64,000 nucleotides of DNA, taken from the NCBI GenBank assembly GCA_015057325.1, contig SVEQ01000002.1, positions 186,001-250,000 of the forward strand. Reading direction: 5' to 3'. Of the stretch, positions 45,410 through 54,124 are shown in pieces. The stretch comes from Lachnospiraceae bacterium (lineage in GTDB: Bacteria; Bacillota; Clostridia; Lachnospirales; Lachnospiraceae). The position numbers were made by a program, and so were the translations under genes. The notes below the pieces were generated by a model. The model did no database searches and was not told the DNA's origin. It saw only the letters and a list, made by a program, of their open reading frames with translations. Positions within the stretch are counted from its first letter, which is position 1, and the number at the start of each line of letters is the position of its first letter.

Positions 45410-47185
45410 TCAGTCACCCTCTTCAACATATATCGTTGACATCGCGGCTTTTAGTTCTTCTTGCTTGTAATCGGCTTTCATTCCCATATACGGCAAAATG
45501 TTTTCAAATATCTCCGACATCACAGGTGCTGCTATTGTACCACCGTAATATATTCCTGTTGGTTCATCTATCATTATAAGCCCTATGATTTGAGGATTAT
45601 TGGCAGGCGCAAATCCAAGAAATGAGGAAATATATTTCCCTGTTCCCCTCGGAAGTTTTTCAGAAGTTGCTGTTTTGCCACCAACACGGTATCCAACAAC
45701 ACGACCTTTTGCTCCCGAACCCTCTGCAACAACCGCTTCAAGCAATTCTTTCATAGTTTTTGAGGTTGATTTCTTAATCACCTTCTCTTTTTCTGTATAA
45801 GAGTAATTCTTTACAACCTCGCCATTTTCATTCGTTGCATACATCGCAAAATGCGGCGTTACAAGTTTGCCGCCATTTATTATCGCACTAACTGCACGCA
45901 ATAGTTGTAACGGTGTTATCTGAAACGACTGCCCAAAACTCATGGTTGCAAGTTCAACTGCACCAACATTTTCCTTCTTGTGCATAATCGAACCTGCTTC
46001 TCCCGGCAAATCAACTCCGGTTTTCTCGAATAGTCCAAGTTTTTCGTAGTTCTTATACATTTTGTCAACGCCTACTCTTGCGCCGACATCTATAAAAACA
46101 GGATTACAGGAATTCATTATGCCCTGCTTAAATGTCTCTGTTCCATGCCCTGCTTTCTTGTGACATTTTATTCTTCTGTCCTCCACCACACGAAATCCCG
46201 GACATGAAAATGTATCATTTACATTAACAACCTTTTCCTCAAGTGCAGCAGTTGCTGTCACCGTCTTAAATGTTGAGCCCGGCTCATATGTATCATTTAT
46301 GCAAAAATTACGCCACATATTGTTAAGCGCATCACCAAGTTCCTTTTCATTCAGATTTTTATCTGACTTACCAACAAGTTTGTACGGTTCATTAAGATTA
46401 TACTCCGGCACATTGACCATAGCATAAATCTCACCGTTTTGTGGATTCATAAGCACTACAGACACACGTTTTGCATCTTTGGCTTTTTGAACTTTTTTTG
46501 CTGCCTGTTCGGCATACTTTTGTATATTAACATCTATAGAAATATGTAAATCATTGCCTGCTATCGGTTCTATTCTGCTTTCGGCTTCATTTTTTATCTC
46601 TACTCCGTTAGCATCTGTAAGCGTAAGAATACTTCCTGCCTTTCCCGAAAGCACCTCATCATAAGAAACCTCAAGTCCGACTATTCCCTGATTGTCAGAA
46701 CCGGTAAACCCAAGCACTTTACTCGCCAACTCGTCATAAGGATAATATCTTTTGTAATCCTCATCAATCATAACACCGGCAAGTTTCATATCCCTAAGGA
46801 CATCTGCCGTTTCTTTATCTACGTTGCTTTTTATTTTTTCACGTATTGTGTTGGCTTCAACCTTTTTTCTGATTTCTTCTTCATTCATTCCAAGTACATC
46901 ACACAAGGCTTTAACTACCGTTTCCTCGTCTCTTACTTGGGAATGGATAACCGATATCGAGCACACCGGCTTGTTGCCCGCAAGTTCAACACCGTTTCTG
47001 TCATATATCACACCACGTTTAGCTTTGATGCTTCTTTGGCGTTGGTGCAAATTCTCCGCCTTCGTCAGATAATACTCAGACTTTGCAATCATCAAGTACG
47101 AAAGCCTTGTCAGCAACAGTGCAAAAGATATAAGCATCATAATTGAAAGAAATAAAATCTTTCTCTTTGTATATGTTTTTGGCAT
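45410..47185 (-). CDS. Class B penicillin-binding protein with KTA in place of KTG (591 aa)
   Basis: Division-type transpeptidase: an N-terminal membrane anchor (about residues 10-28), a PBP dimerisation domain, and a transpeptidase domain. SxxK is STFK (304-307), SxN is SCN (359-361), and the third motif reads KTA (504-506), confirmed by the codon GCA. In almost all PBPs this is KTG or KSG. The change sits on the strand that lines the active site and can lower beta-lactam affinity. Second of two tandem class B PBPs, probably PBP2B/SpoVD-like duplicates in the dcw operon. Confidence 0.88.
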   Translation of the reverse strand: MPKTYTKRKILFLSIMMLISFALLLTRLSYLMIAKSEYYLTKAENLHQRQRSIKAKRGVIYDRNGVELAGNKPVCSISVIHSQVRDEETVVKALCDVLGMNEEEIRKKVEANTIREKIKSNVDKETADVLRDMKLAGVMIDEDYKRYYPYDELASKVLGFTGSDNQGIVGLEVSYDEVLSGKAGSILTLTDANGVEIKNEAESRIEPIAGNDLHISIDVNIQKYAEQAAKKVQKAKDAKRVSVVLMNPQNGEIYAMVNVPEYNLNEPYKLVGKSDKNLNEKELGDALNNMWRNFCINDTYEPGSTFKTVTATAALEEKVVNVNDTFSCPGFRVVEDRRIKCHKKAGHGTETFKQGIMNSCNPVFIDVGARVGVDKMYKNYEKLGLFEKTGVDLPGEAGSIMHKKENVGAVELATMSFGQSFQITPLQLLRAVSAIINGGKLVTPHFAMYATNENGEVVKNYSYTEKEKVIKKSTSKTMKELLEAVVAEGSGAKGRVVGYRVGGKTATSEKLPRGTGKYISSFLGFAPANNPQIIGLIMIDEPTGIYYGGTIAAPVMSEIFENILPYMGMKADYKQEELKAAMSTIYVEEGD

Positions 47186-47219
47186 GTTCTTCCAAATCCG
47201 CTTTTTATTAATTCTATTA

Positions 47220-47288
47220 CATGCCCTGACCTGTTATGATTATTCTATACATACAGACGGCACGACCTGCATTTAATCAGGTCATGCC
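47220..47288 (-). promoter_or_regulatory. Intercistronic hairpin with alternative pairing between the two PBP genes
   Basis: In the 121-bp gap, GGCATGACCTG (47278-47288 on the minus strand) can pair with CAGGTCGTGCC (47259-47269) or with a third copy, CAGGTCAGGGCATG (47220-47233). No T run follows, so it is not a simple terminator. It may be an mRNA processing or attenuation element. Confidence 0.35.
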
Positions 47289-47306
47289 ATATAATTTCAT
47301 TATTTG

Positions 47307-49370
47307 TTAAGTACCACCGTTTCCTGTATCAACACCAACATCCGGACTATCCGGCGGTTGATCATTAGTTGGCTGATCTCCGCCCTGCGGGGTTTCCGTT
47401 GTTGTTTCAGTTGTGGTCTCTGTTGTTTGATTAGTTTGTGTTTCAGTAGTTACATTGAGATCATTTGCCAATCTTTCATTTGGAGCATCTCCTTCAAAGA
47501 TCGGTGTTGCCTGCTCATCTCCAATATCTTCTCCGCTGCTTTCATTTCCGGAGCCGGTTTGATAAATGTTCATATAAGGCAACAATTCCTGAAAAATCGA
47601 TTGTGCAATTATTGTTCCGAGTCCGGAACTTGCCTGATCCTCAACGTGCGGTTCATCTACCGTTACATAAACCACCACCTGCGGGTTTTCAACAGGGGCA
47701 AATCCGATAAATGATAACAGATACTTTCCGTTTCCTCGCGGAAGTTTTTCGGCAGTACCTGTCTTACCACCTATCGTATAACCTTCTACCTGTGCCTTTC
47801 TGGCAGTACCGTTACTAACAACCTCTGCAAGTGCATTTCTCATAAATGCCGAGGTTTCAGAAGAAATAGTTTTTCTCAAAACCGTCGGCTCGATATTTTT
47901 GATGACGCCGCCATTCTCATCAACTATCTGCTTTACAAGGTGAGGCTCGTAGTAATTACCACCATTGACTACCGAGCAAAATGCTGTTCCAACCTGCATC
48001 ATTGTAACAGTAAGACCCTGACCGAATGATGAGGTTGCAAGTTCAACCGGATTAAGCTTATCCTCTTTGTATATCAAGCCGTAAGCCTCTCCCGTTAAAT
48101 CTATGTGAGTCGACTGACCGAAGCCGAACACATCCTGATATTTCGCAAAAGTTTTTCTTCCTTCTGCCTGTGCTATCTGCATTAAAGCAACGTTACACGA
48201 TTGTGTAAGCGCCTGTTCCACCGAAACCTGTCCATGTCCTTCGTGGTTATGACAGTGAATTGTTGCATCCGCGACCTCTAATTTACCACCGCAGAAAAAC
48301 TGCTCATCTCCATTAAGCACACCATCTTCTAGCGCTCCGGCAATTGTAAATGTCTTATACGTAGAACCCGGTTCAAAACCATCAGAAATGATGTAATTAC
48401 GCCAAGCCTGATTAAGATGATCCAATCTTTCATCATCCGACAAGGCTTTTATCTGTTCGGATATACTTCCCTCTTCACCGGATTCAAACTGATAAGCAAT
48501 AGCACTATCCTCATAAGGCTCATTCAAATCATAACTGTTTGAATTAGCCATTGCCAAAACTTCTCCACTGTTAGGATCCATAACCAGCACCGACACATTC
48601 TTAGCTCCGGTCTGATTCATAAATGCACTTATTTTTTTCTCTACAATGTTTTGTGCATTAGCATCTATGGTTGAAATTACGTTATAGCCGTTAATCGGTG
48701 CCTTTGTAGTTCTTTCCAACGTCATATCCTGAGTTAGATATCCGTATTCTCTACCATTGGTACCATTTAGTTCATCATTATAATATCCTTCAAGTCCACC
48801 TTGTCCTACATTACCACTTACAGTAAAACCAAGCGCATGACAAGCAAGAGACTTGTATGGATAAAATCTTTCATATTCGTCTTCAAACCACACACCCTTA
48901 ACGTTTTTTGCATCGTCTTTGGCATGATTAGTTGTAAAATCCTTAAAATCTTTTATCTCATCATAAGTAAGTTTTTTAAGCATTTTCTTATATAACGAAC
49001 CACTGTCCTTTAACGCCTCATCAATTGCATCGTCCGTTAAATTAAAATATTTCTTCAATGCGGCAGTTGTATCCTTTTTAACTTTGTCGCTTTGAAGAAT
49101 ATTCTTAGGTTCAATAATTAAATTATATACTTTCTCACTTGTGGCAAGCTGTGTTCCGTTACGATCAAGTATGTCTCCTCTTCTATAAGGGATTTCTATA
49201 CTGTCATAACTTTGCTGTGCCAGAACTATCTTTTCATATCTCTTTCCGTCTTTAACGTTTATACGAAGAATAACATAAACCAGAAAAAGAAATGCAATCG
49301 TCAAGGCAACAGACACAACAAGCAACTTCCATTGCATTCTAGCAAGAAATTTTTTTCGCTTCTTTGCCAT
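47307..49370 (-). CDS. Class B penicillin-binding protein, SpoVD/PBP2B-like (687 aa)
   Basis: N-terminal membrane anchor (about 13-35), PBP dimer domain with RRGDILDRNG, and a transpeptidase domain with SxxK STYK (336-339), SxN SCN (about 390) and an intact KTG in GGKTGTAEK (about 542). A C-terminal extension of about 80 residues is rich in Thr, Glu, Gly and Pro (TTETTTETPQGG) and low in complexity, possibly a wall-spanning or cell-surface spacer. First of the two tandem class B PBPs, directly after ftsL. Confidence 0.9.
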   Translation of the reverse strand: MAKKRKKFLARMQWKLLVVSVALTIAFLFLVYVILRINVKDGKRYEKIVLAQQSYDSIEIPYRRGDILDRNGTQLATSEKVYNLIIEPKNILQSDKVKKDTTAALKKYFNLTDDAIDEALKDSGSLYKKMLKKLTYDEIKDFKDFTTNHAKDDAKNVKGVWFEDEYERFYPYKSLACHALGFTVSGNVGQGGLEGYYNDELNGTNGREYGYLTQDMTLERTTKAPINGYNVISTIDANAQNIVEKKISAFMNQTGAKNVSVLVMDPNSGEVLAMANSNSYDLNEPYEDSAIAYQFESGEEGSISEQIKALSDDERLDHLNQAWRNYIISDGFEPGSTYKTFTIAGALEDGVLNGDEQFFCGGKLEVADATIHCHNHEGHGQVSVEQALTQSCNVALMQIAQAEGRKTFAKYQDVFGFGQSTHIDLTGEAYGLIYKEDKLNPVELATSSFGQGLTVTMMQVGTAFCSVVNGGNYYEPHLVKQIVDENGGVIKNIEPTVLRKTISSETSAFMRNALAEVVSNGTARKAQVEGYTIGGKTGTAEKLPRGNGKYLLSFIGFAPVENPQVVVYVTVDEPHVEDQASSGLGTIIAQSIFQELLPYMNIYQTGSGNESSGEDIGDEQATPIFEGDAPNERLANDLNVTTETQTNQTTETTTETTTETPQGGDQPTNDQPPDSPDVGVDTGNGGT

Positions 49371-49401
49371 TTTTTCTCCCTGTTCGCATAAAGTTTTCCG
49401 G

Positions 49402-49848
49402 TTACTCTTTAGGAATATCTTTAAACTGTTTCACATAATCAGGATTACTTGCTTTATACATTACCACCTGGTCTGTTGTTGCATACTGCATTCCCAAATC
49501 ATTAACCGCAAAATCATAAATCTCAACAAGATCTACCGAACTTTCAAGTCTCTTACTTGTCTCATTATTGCTGTCTGTAAGAGTATTAAGATTTCTTTCA
49601 AGAGAAGAAATCTGTCTTCTCTGCTCTGTAACGTTTGATTCAAGCATTAACATTGTTATGCATGACACAAACAAAAATCCGGTTGCAACCACAAGTGCCA
49701 TCATGTATTGAAGGTCAAATGCTCTTGCTTTTCTTGCATTTTTTGCAATTTTCGGATTTACTTTGCGCTCTCTCTTACGCTCCGGCCTTTCCTCTATTCG
49801 AGGTGCCACATCCATTTTTCTTACCGCATTACCCTCAAAGTAATACAT
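49402..49848 (-). CDS. ftsL: FtsL-like septum formation initiator (148 aa)
   Basis: Bitopic protein with a very basic cytoplasmic N-terminus (ERPERKRERKVNPKIAKNARK), one membrane segment (about residues 52-74) and an extracellular coiled coil (NVTEQRRQISSLERNLNTLTDSNNETSKRLESS). Size and its position between rsmH and the first PBP match FtsL of other dcw clusters. AAAGG nine bp upstream picks the ATG at 49848 over longer non-ATG starts. Confidence 0.82.
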   Translation of the reverse strand: MYYFEGNAVRKMDVAPRIEERPERKRERKVNPKIAKNARKARAFDLQYMMALVVATGFLFVSCITMLMLESNVTEQRRQISSLERNLNTLTDSNNETSKRLESSVDLVEIYDFAVNDLGMQYATTDQVVMYKASNPDYVKQFKDIPKE

Positions 49849-49933
49849 TTGCTGATTCCTTTCGTTCACGCTCTTCATTCCCCTTTTCCACACACCGTTT
49901 TCATCTGTGTCTTATAATCTATATAAATACCAA

Positions 49934-50875
49934 TCATTGTCTCTCGAAAATTCTAAGTTTTGCACTTTTGCTTCTCCTGTTAGCAGCAAGTTCTTCTTCC
50001 GAAGGAAGAATAGGTTTCCTCGTTATTACTTTCCCTTTCGGAATCTTGCCACAAACACATTTAGGAAAGTCGGGAGGGCATGTACAAGGATTTTCATTAT
50101 TTCTAAATATCCTCTTTACAATCCGATCTTCTAAAGAGTGGAAGGTAATTATGCATATTCGGCCCCCTGGATTCAGCAGATCTATCATTTGGTCAATGGA
50201 TTGTTCGAGAATGGTCAGTTCCCTGTTTAGTTCAATCCTGATAGCCTGAAAGGTTCGTTTGGAAGGGTGCCCTCCTGCAGACCTAGCTCTAATTGGTATA
50301 GCAGCCTTAATTATTTCATTAAGTTCGTATGTAGTTTCAATCTCCTTTTCTTTTCTCGCATTAACAATATGCTTTGCTATATTTTTGGCGAATCTTTCCT
50401 CCCCATAGTCGCGAATAGCGCGAAAAAGTTCCATCTCTGAATATTGGTTCACAATGTCCTTTGCCGTGATGTCATTTCTCTGATCCATTCTCATATCCAG
50501 AGGGGCATCTTCCCTATAAGAGAAACCTCTTTCAGGAGTATCTAATTGATAGGAGGATACCCCCAAATCCAGCACGAACCCATCCACGCCATCCACGTTT
50601 AGTTCCTGCAGGACCCGGGGGATTTCTCGATAATTGTCTCTTACTATATCTATTTTTAATTTTGTATTATAAGGAGATAGCCGGATGGCTGCCGCCTCAA
50701 TCGCAGCAGCATCCTGATCTATCCCTATGAACCTTGCTTTATCGGACAGTTTCTCGCATACATGAAATGCGTGTCCTCCACCACCTAATGTTCCATCAAC
50801 ATAGGTGCCGTCTTCTTTAATATTGAGTCCCTCTATTGTTTCATTAAGTAGTACTGATGTATGGGAAAACTCCAT
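49934..50875 (-). CDS. rsmH: 16S rRNA (cytosine-1402-N4)-methyltransferase
   Basis: SAM-dependent methyltransferase of the ribosomal P site. Conserved [13 protein letters not shown] and [15 protein letters not shown] (SAM-binding) open the protein; [31 protein letters not shown] and the C-terminal [10 protein letters not shown] are diagnostic. Length 313 is typical. Second gene of the dcw operon, 25 bp after mraZ. Confidence 0.97.
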   Translation of the reverse strand: MEFSHTSVLLNETIEGLNIKEDGTYVDGTLGGGGHAFHVCEKLSDKARFIGIDQDAAAIEAAAIRLSPYNTKLKIDIVRDNYREIPRVLQELNVDGVDGFVLDLGVSSYQLDTPERGFSYREDAPLDMRMDQRNDITAKDIVNQYSEMELFRAIRDYGEERFAKNIAKHIVNARKEKEIETTYELNEIIKAAIPIRARSAGGHPSKRTFQAIRIELNRELTILEQSIDQMIDLLNPGGRICIITFHSLEDRIVKRIFRNNENPCTCPPDFPKCVCGKIPKGKVITRKPILPSEEELAANRRSKSAKLRIFERQ

Positions 50876-50900
50876 TATGTCTCATCCTTTCAATCAGGTA

Positions 50901-51347
50901 TCAGATATTAAATCCCAAATCTTCAATACTCAATGCTAATTCATCAATATCGATATCCTCAATATTATTCTTTTCATCCCACTTATCCTTGCTCCATATT
51001 TCAGCATGATCTCCAACACCGGCAATAACAACTTCTTTGGAAATTGACGCAAACTCTCTTAAGTTTCCCGGAAGAAGTACTCTTCCCTGATTATCAACTT
51101 CACAATCAACTGCTCCCGCCTGAAAGAAACGCTTGAAGGTTCTTGCTTTGTCATTAGTAAGTGGAAGCTCTCTTAACTTTCCTTCAAACACTTCCCACTC
51201 ATCATTAGGATAAGCAAACAAACATCCGTCTGTTCCTCTGGTAATAACGAAAGACATACCTAACTGCTCTCTGAGTTTTGAAGGTACAATAAGTCTTCCC
51301 TTGGCATCTATTGTGTGATTATATTCACCCTTTAATCCCTTGGACAA
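50901..51347 (-). CDS. mraZ: Transcriptional regulator MraZ (148 aa)
   Basis: Double AbrB/SpoVT-fold DNA-binding protein that controls the dcw operon. GEYNHTIDAKGRLIVPSKLRE and a second repeat (AVDCEVDNQGRVLLPGNLREFASI) give the paired DxxGR motifs. The in-frame GTG at 51356 overlaps the ribosome-binding site; the TTG at 51347 has GGAGG eight bp upstream and is the better start. Five 10-bp boxes at the promoter match the known repeat spacing of MraZ operators. Confidence 0.95.
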   Translation of the reverse strand: MSKGLKGEYNHTIDAKGRLIVPSKLREQLGMSFVITRGTDGCLFAYPNDEWEVFEGKLRELPLTNDKARTFKRFFQAGAVDCEVDNQGRVLLPGNLREFASISKEVVIAGVGDHAEIWSKDKWDEKNNIEDIDIDELALSIEDLGFNI

Positions 51348-51400
51348 GACCTTCACCTCCCGTTAATCATCTTTCGTTTCGCAAGATGTGACTTGAGGCA

Positions 51401-51450
51401 AATCCACCACATTTCACCACATCAAACCACTTCCTACCACTTACAACCAC
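51401..51450. promoter_or_regulatory. Five tandem MraZ boxes
   Basis: ACCAC occurs at the end of five consecutive 10-bp units on the plus strand (GTGGT on the minus strand), with no break in phase from 51406 to 51450. The array begins where the -10 hexamer ends and covers the start site and early leader of the mraZ operon. Confidence 0.85.
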
Positions 51451-51451
51451 T

Positions 51452-51480
51452 ATTGTACCCCAAAGGGTTACATAATGCAA
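51452..51480 (-). promoter_or_regulatory. mraZ (dcw operon) promoter
   Basis: Minus strand TTGCAT (51475-51480), 17-bp spacer, TACAAT (51452-51457). Confidence 0.75.
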
Positions 51481-51764
51481 CACTAGATTTATGTAAATCA
51501 CGTGGTGAAATTGGCTAATATTTTCGAAAATCCTTTGTGCACATTGTACAGTTTTTATGCATTATTTACGTATATTTTTACATCAAAAACACTATATCTT
51601 GTGTTTTTGCATTTTTACCAAATCCATATATTGCGTTTTATGGTAACCTGTATACAATATTGGCTATTTTTTGCAAAATCGAACGTATTTTCGTAGATTT
51701 TTGCAGTTGATCATTTTATCCCACAATCCCCACCTACGCTCCACCACCGTCAGTTTTACACCAC
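51481..51764. other. Intergenic region upstream of the dcw operon, no gene seen
   Basis: About 280 bp of T- and A-rich sequence between the dcw promoter and the lgt terminator. Open frames here are short, lack ribosome-binding sites and show no coding bias. One GTGGT on the plus strand (near 51502) and ACCAC copies near 51742 and 51759 echo the MraZ box but are out of phase. Confidence 0.5.
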
Positions 51765-51803
51765 AAAAAAAAAACTGCCTTAATGCATAATCACATTAAG
51801 ACA
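51765..51803 (-). terminator. lgt terminator
   Basis: Ten-bp stem (51776-51785 with 51794-51803, one G-T pair) followed on the minus strand by ten T. Confidence 0.85.
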
Positions 51804-51850
51804 ATCCTTGTTTTTCTTATCATTTATACAATTTTGTTATACTGATATCT

Positions 51851-52759
51851 CTACTTACTTTTATTCTGCTTCATTCTCATAATAACAATATATATCGTTG
51901 CAGCCACAACACAGAGTGCGGCCAGAAGCTGAGACACCTTAAAGTTTCCAAACGGCAACATTAACGAATCTGTACGCAACGCCTCTATCCATACTCTACC
52001 AAGTCCATATCCCCAAAGATACATAGCACACAACTCTCCATCAAACTTCTTATGTCTTCTGTATAAGAAGATGACCAGCAAAACGAGAGCATTCCACAAT
52101 GACTCATATAAAAATGTTGGGTGTACCTGTATAAACTCTTTGCCATCAAATGAAGTAACGTTGTCTATCATTTCCTGTGTTATTATTCCAAGATTGGCTT
52201 TTGTTACCAGGAAGTTTTTACCCCCAAACCAATCAGACGGAATTGCCATTGCAAACAACGAGTTTGTATATCCGCCAAATGCCTCTCGGTTAAAAAAGTT
52301 ACCCCAGCGACCAAGAATCTGTCCTGCAAGCACGCCCATACAGCATGTGTCTAACATCAATGTAAGTTTCTGCTTTCTTACCTTTGCAAAAATAACAAGG
52401 GTAATAATACCGGCTATAATACCGCCGTATACTGCAAGCCCGCCACCACGGATATTAAACATACCCTTAATTGTCGCACCAATGCCCTGACCTGATTTGA
52501 CGTAATCCTTAAGGCTAAACAACACATAATATATACGTGCACCCAATATTGCAGGAATAACCAACCACAATATATAATCGAGATACAATTCAGGATCCTG
52601 TTTAGTTCGCTTTGCCTCTGCCGCCATTACAAAATATGCAAGTATAAACGACAACGCAATAATAACTCCATAAAAACGGATTTCAAAACCAAACACACTA
52701 AAACCGTCTTTTACATTTTTTAATGTAATACCCACATTAGGAAATCGTATTTCGTACAT
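51851..52759 (-). CDS. lgt: Prolipoprotein diacylglyceryl transferase
   Basis: Seven membrane segments; transfers diacylglyceryl from phosphatidylglycerol to the lipobox Cys. The Lgt signature GRWGNFFNREAFGG (with the essential Arg and Asn) and HPTFLYESLWNALV are present. GGAG selects the ATG at 52759 (302 aa). It would modify the several lipoproteins encoded in this window. Sits downstream of ychF with a 48-bp gap. Confidence 0.95.
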   Translation of the reverse strand: MYEIRFPNVGITLKNVKDGFSVFGFEIRFYGVIIALSFILAYFVMAAEAKRTKQDPELYLDYILWLVIPAILGARIYYVLFSLKDYVKSGQGIGATIKGMFNIRGGGLAVYGGIIAGIITLVIFAKVRKQKLTLMLDTCCMGVLAGQILGRWGNFFNREAFGGYTNSLFAMAIPSDWFGGKNFLVTKANLGIITQEMIDNVTSFDGKEFIQVHPTFLYESLWNALVLLVIFLYRRHKKFDGELCAMYLWGYGLGRVWIEALRTDSLMLPFGNFKVSQLLAALCVVAATIYIVIMRMKQNKSK

Positions 52760-52807
52760 ATCCACTCCATCCCGCCGCATAATTTATACAGCATTTTTCA
52801 TTGATAA

Positions 52808-53905
52808 CTATACGTTGAACTTAAAGAGAATAACATCTCCGTCAACAACAACATATTCTTTTCCTTCTGAACGAACAAGTCCTTTTTCCTTTGCTGCAAG
52901 CATAGAGCCATTCTCAACAAGGTCCTTATAGTTAACAACTTCTGCACGGATAAATCCGCGTTCAAAATCAGTATGTATCTTTCCTGCTGCCTGAGGAGCC
53001 TTTGTTCCCTTTGTAATAGTCCATGCTCTCGTCTCATCCTCTCCTGTTGTAAGGAACGATATAAGACCAAGTAACGAATAACTTGCACGAATAAGCTTAT
53101 CAAGTCCTGACTCTGAAAGTCCAAGGTCTTCAAGGAACATTTTCTTTTCATCATCTTCCAATTCAGAAATTTCCTGCTCAATCTGAGCACATACAGCAAA
53201 CACTTCTGAATTGTATTCCTTTGCATACTCCTTAACCTTGGCAACATTAGCATTATCAGCGCCATCATTTGCAAGATCATCTTCAGCAACATTAGCCGCA
53301 TATATAACAGGCTTCGCTGTAAGAAGATTGTACTCTTTCATCCACTTTTCTTCATCTTCACCATCTACCTCAAATGTTATTGCAAGCTTACCTGCCTCAA
53401 GATGCTCCTTGATACGCTTCATGAACTCAACCTCGCGAGCAATATCCTTATTGTTATTAGCTGCTCTCTGATTCTTTGTTATTCTCTTATCAAGAACCTC
53501 AATATCAGAGAATATCAACTCAAAGTTAATTGTCTCGATGTCTCGAAGCGGATCGATACTTCCATCAACATGCACTACGTTAGAATCCTCAAAACATCTA
53601 ACCACATGAACAATAGCATCAACCTCTCTTATATTTGCAAGGAACTGGTTACCAAGTCCCTCACCTTTAGATGCACCTTTAACAAGTCCTGCTATATCAA
53701 CAAACTCAATAACCGCAGGGATTGTTTTCTTTGAATTGTGCATTTTAGTAAGCACATCCAATCTTTCATCCGGCACCGGTACAACACCCACATTAGGATC
53801 TATTGTACAGAACGGATAATTGGCAGATTCTGCACCTGCTTTTGTCAAAGAGTTAAATAATGTACTTTTACCTACATTCGGTAATCCAACTATGCCAAGT
53901 TTCAT
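52808..53905 (-). CDS. ychF: Redox-regulated ribosome-binding ATPase YchF
   Basis: Obg-family P-loop ATPase. Walker A GLPNVGKST (7-15) at the N-terminus, DIAGLVKGASKGEGLGN for switch II, a NxxE-type base-recognition motif in place of NKxD (NVAEDD region), a coiled coil, and a C-terminal TGS domain ending VVVDGDVILFKFNV. Length 365 is standard. Acts at the ribosome and in oxidative stress response. Confidence 0.95.
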   Translation of the reverse strand: MKLGIVGLPNVGKSTLFNSLTKAGAESANYPFCTIDPNVGVVPVPDERLDVLTKMHNSKKTIPAVIEFVDIAGLVKGASKGEGLGNQFLANIREVDAIVHVVRCFEDSNVVHVDGSIDPLRDIETINFELIFSDIEVLDKRITKNQRAANNNKDIAREVEFMKRIKEHLEAGKLAITFEVDGEDEEKWMKEYNLLTAKPVIYAANVAEDDLANDGADNANVAKVKEYAKEYNSEVFAVCAQIEQEISELEDDEKKMFLEDLGLSESGLDKLIRASYSLLGLISFLTTGEDETRAWTITKGTKAPQAAGKIHTDFERGFIRAEVVNYKDLVENGSMLAAKEKGLVRSEGKEYVVVDGDVILFKFNV

Positions 53906-53963
53906 TTTCTATATATACCTCCCAGAAAGTCTTATAATTCCTATACCGTAGTATATCTATCCC

Positions 53964-54008
53964 ACAAAAAGCGATATACAGCAAAACATACTTTACCATA
54001 TATCGCTT
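53964..54008 (-). terminator. Terminator after the GGDEF gene
   Basis: Ten-bp stem AAGCGATATA / TATATCGCTT with a 20-nt loop, followed by TTTTTG on the minus strand. Confidence 0.6.
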
Positions 54009-54124
54009 CAAAAGTCCATAATTATTGAAAGTACCCAATGTTCTTACTGTAGGGTAACATTTTTGTGCAATCCATCACTTTCTTTCATACAGCGATTACT
54101 ACCAAAACTTACAATTGTACTTTC

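Noticed and set aside
51502-51696. 64-codon plus-strand frame upstream of mraZ
   Set aside because: Lacks a ribosome-binding site, is Phe/Tyr/Leu-rich as expected for random AT-rich DNA, and lies against the neighbouring operons.
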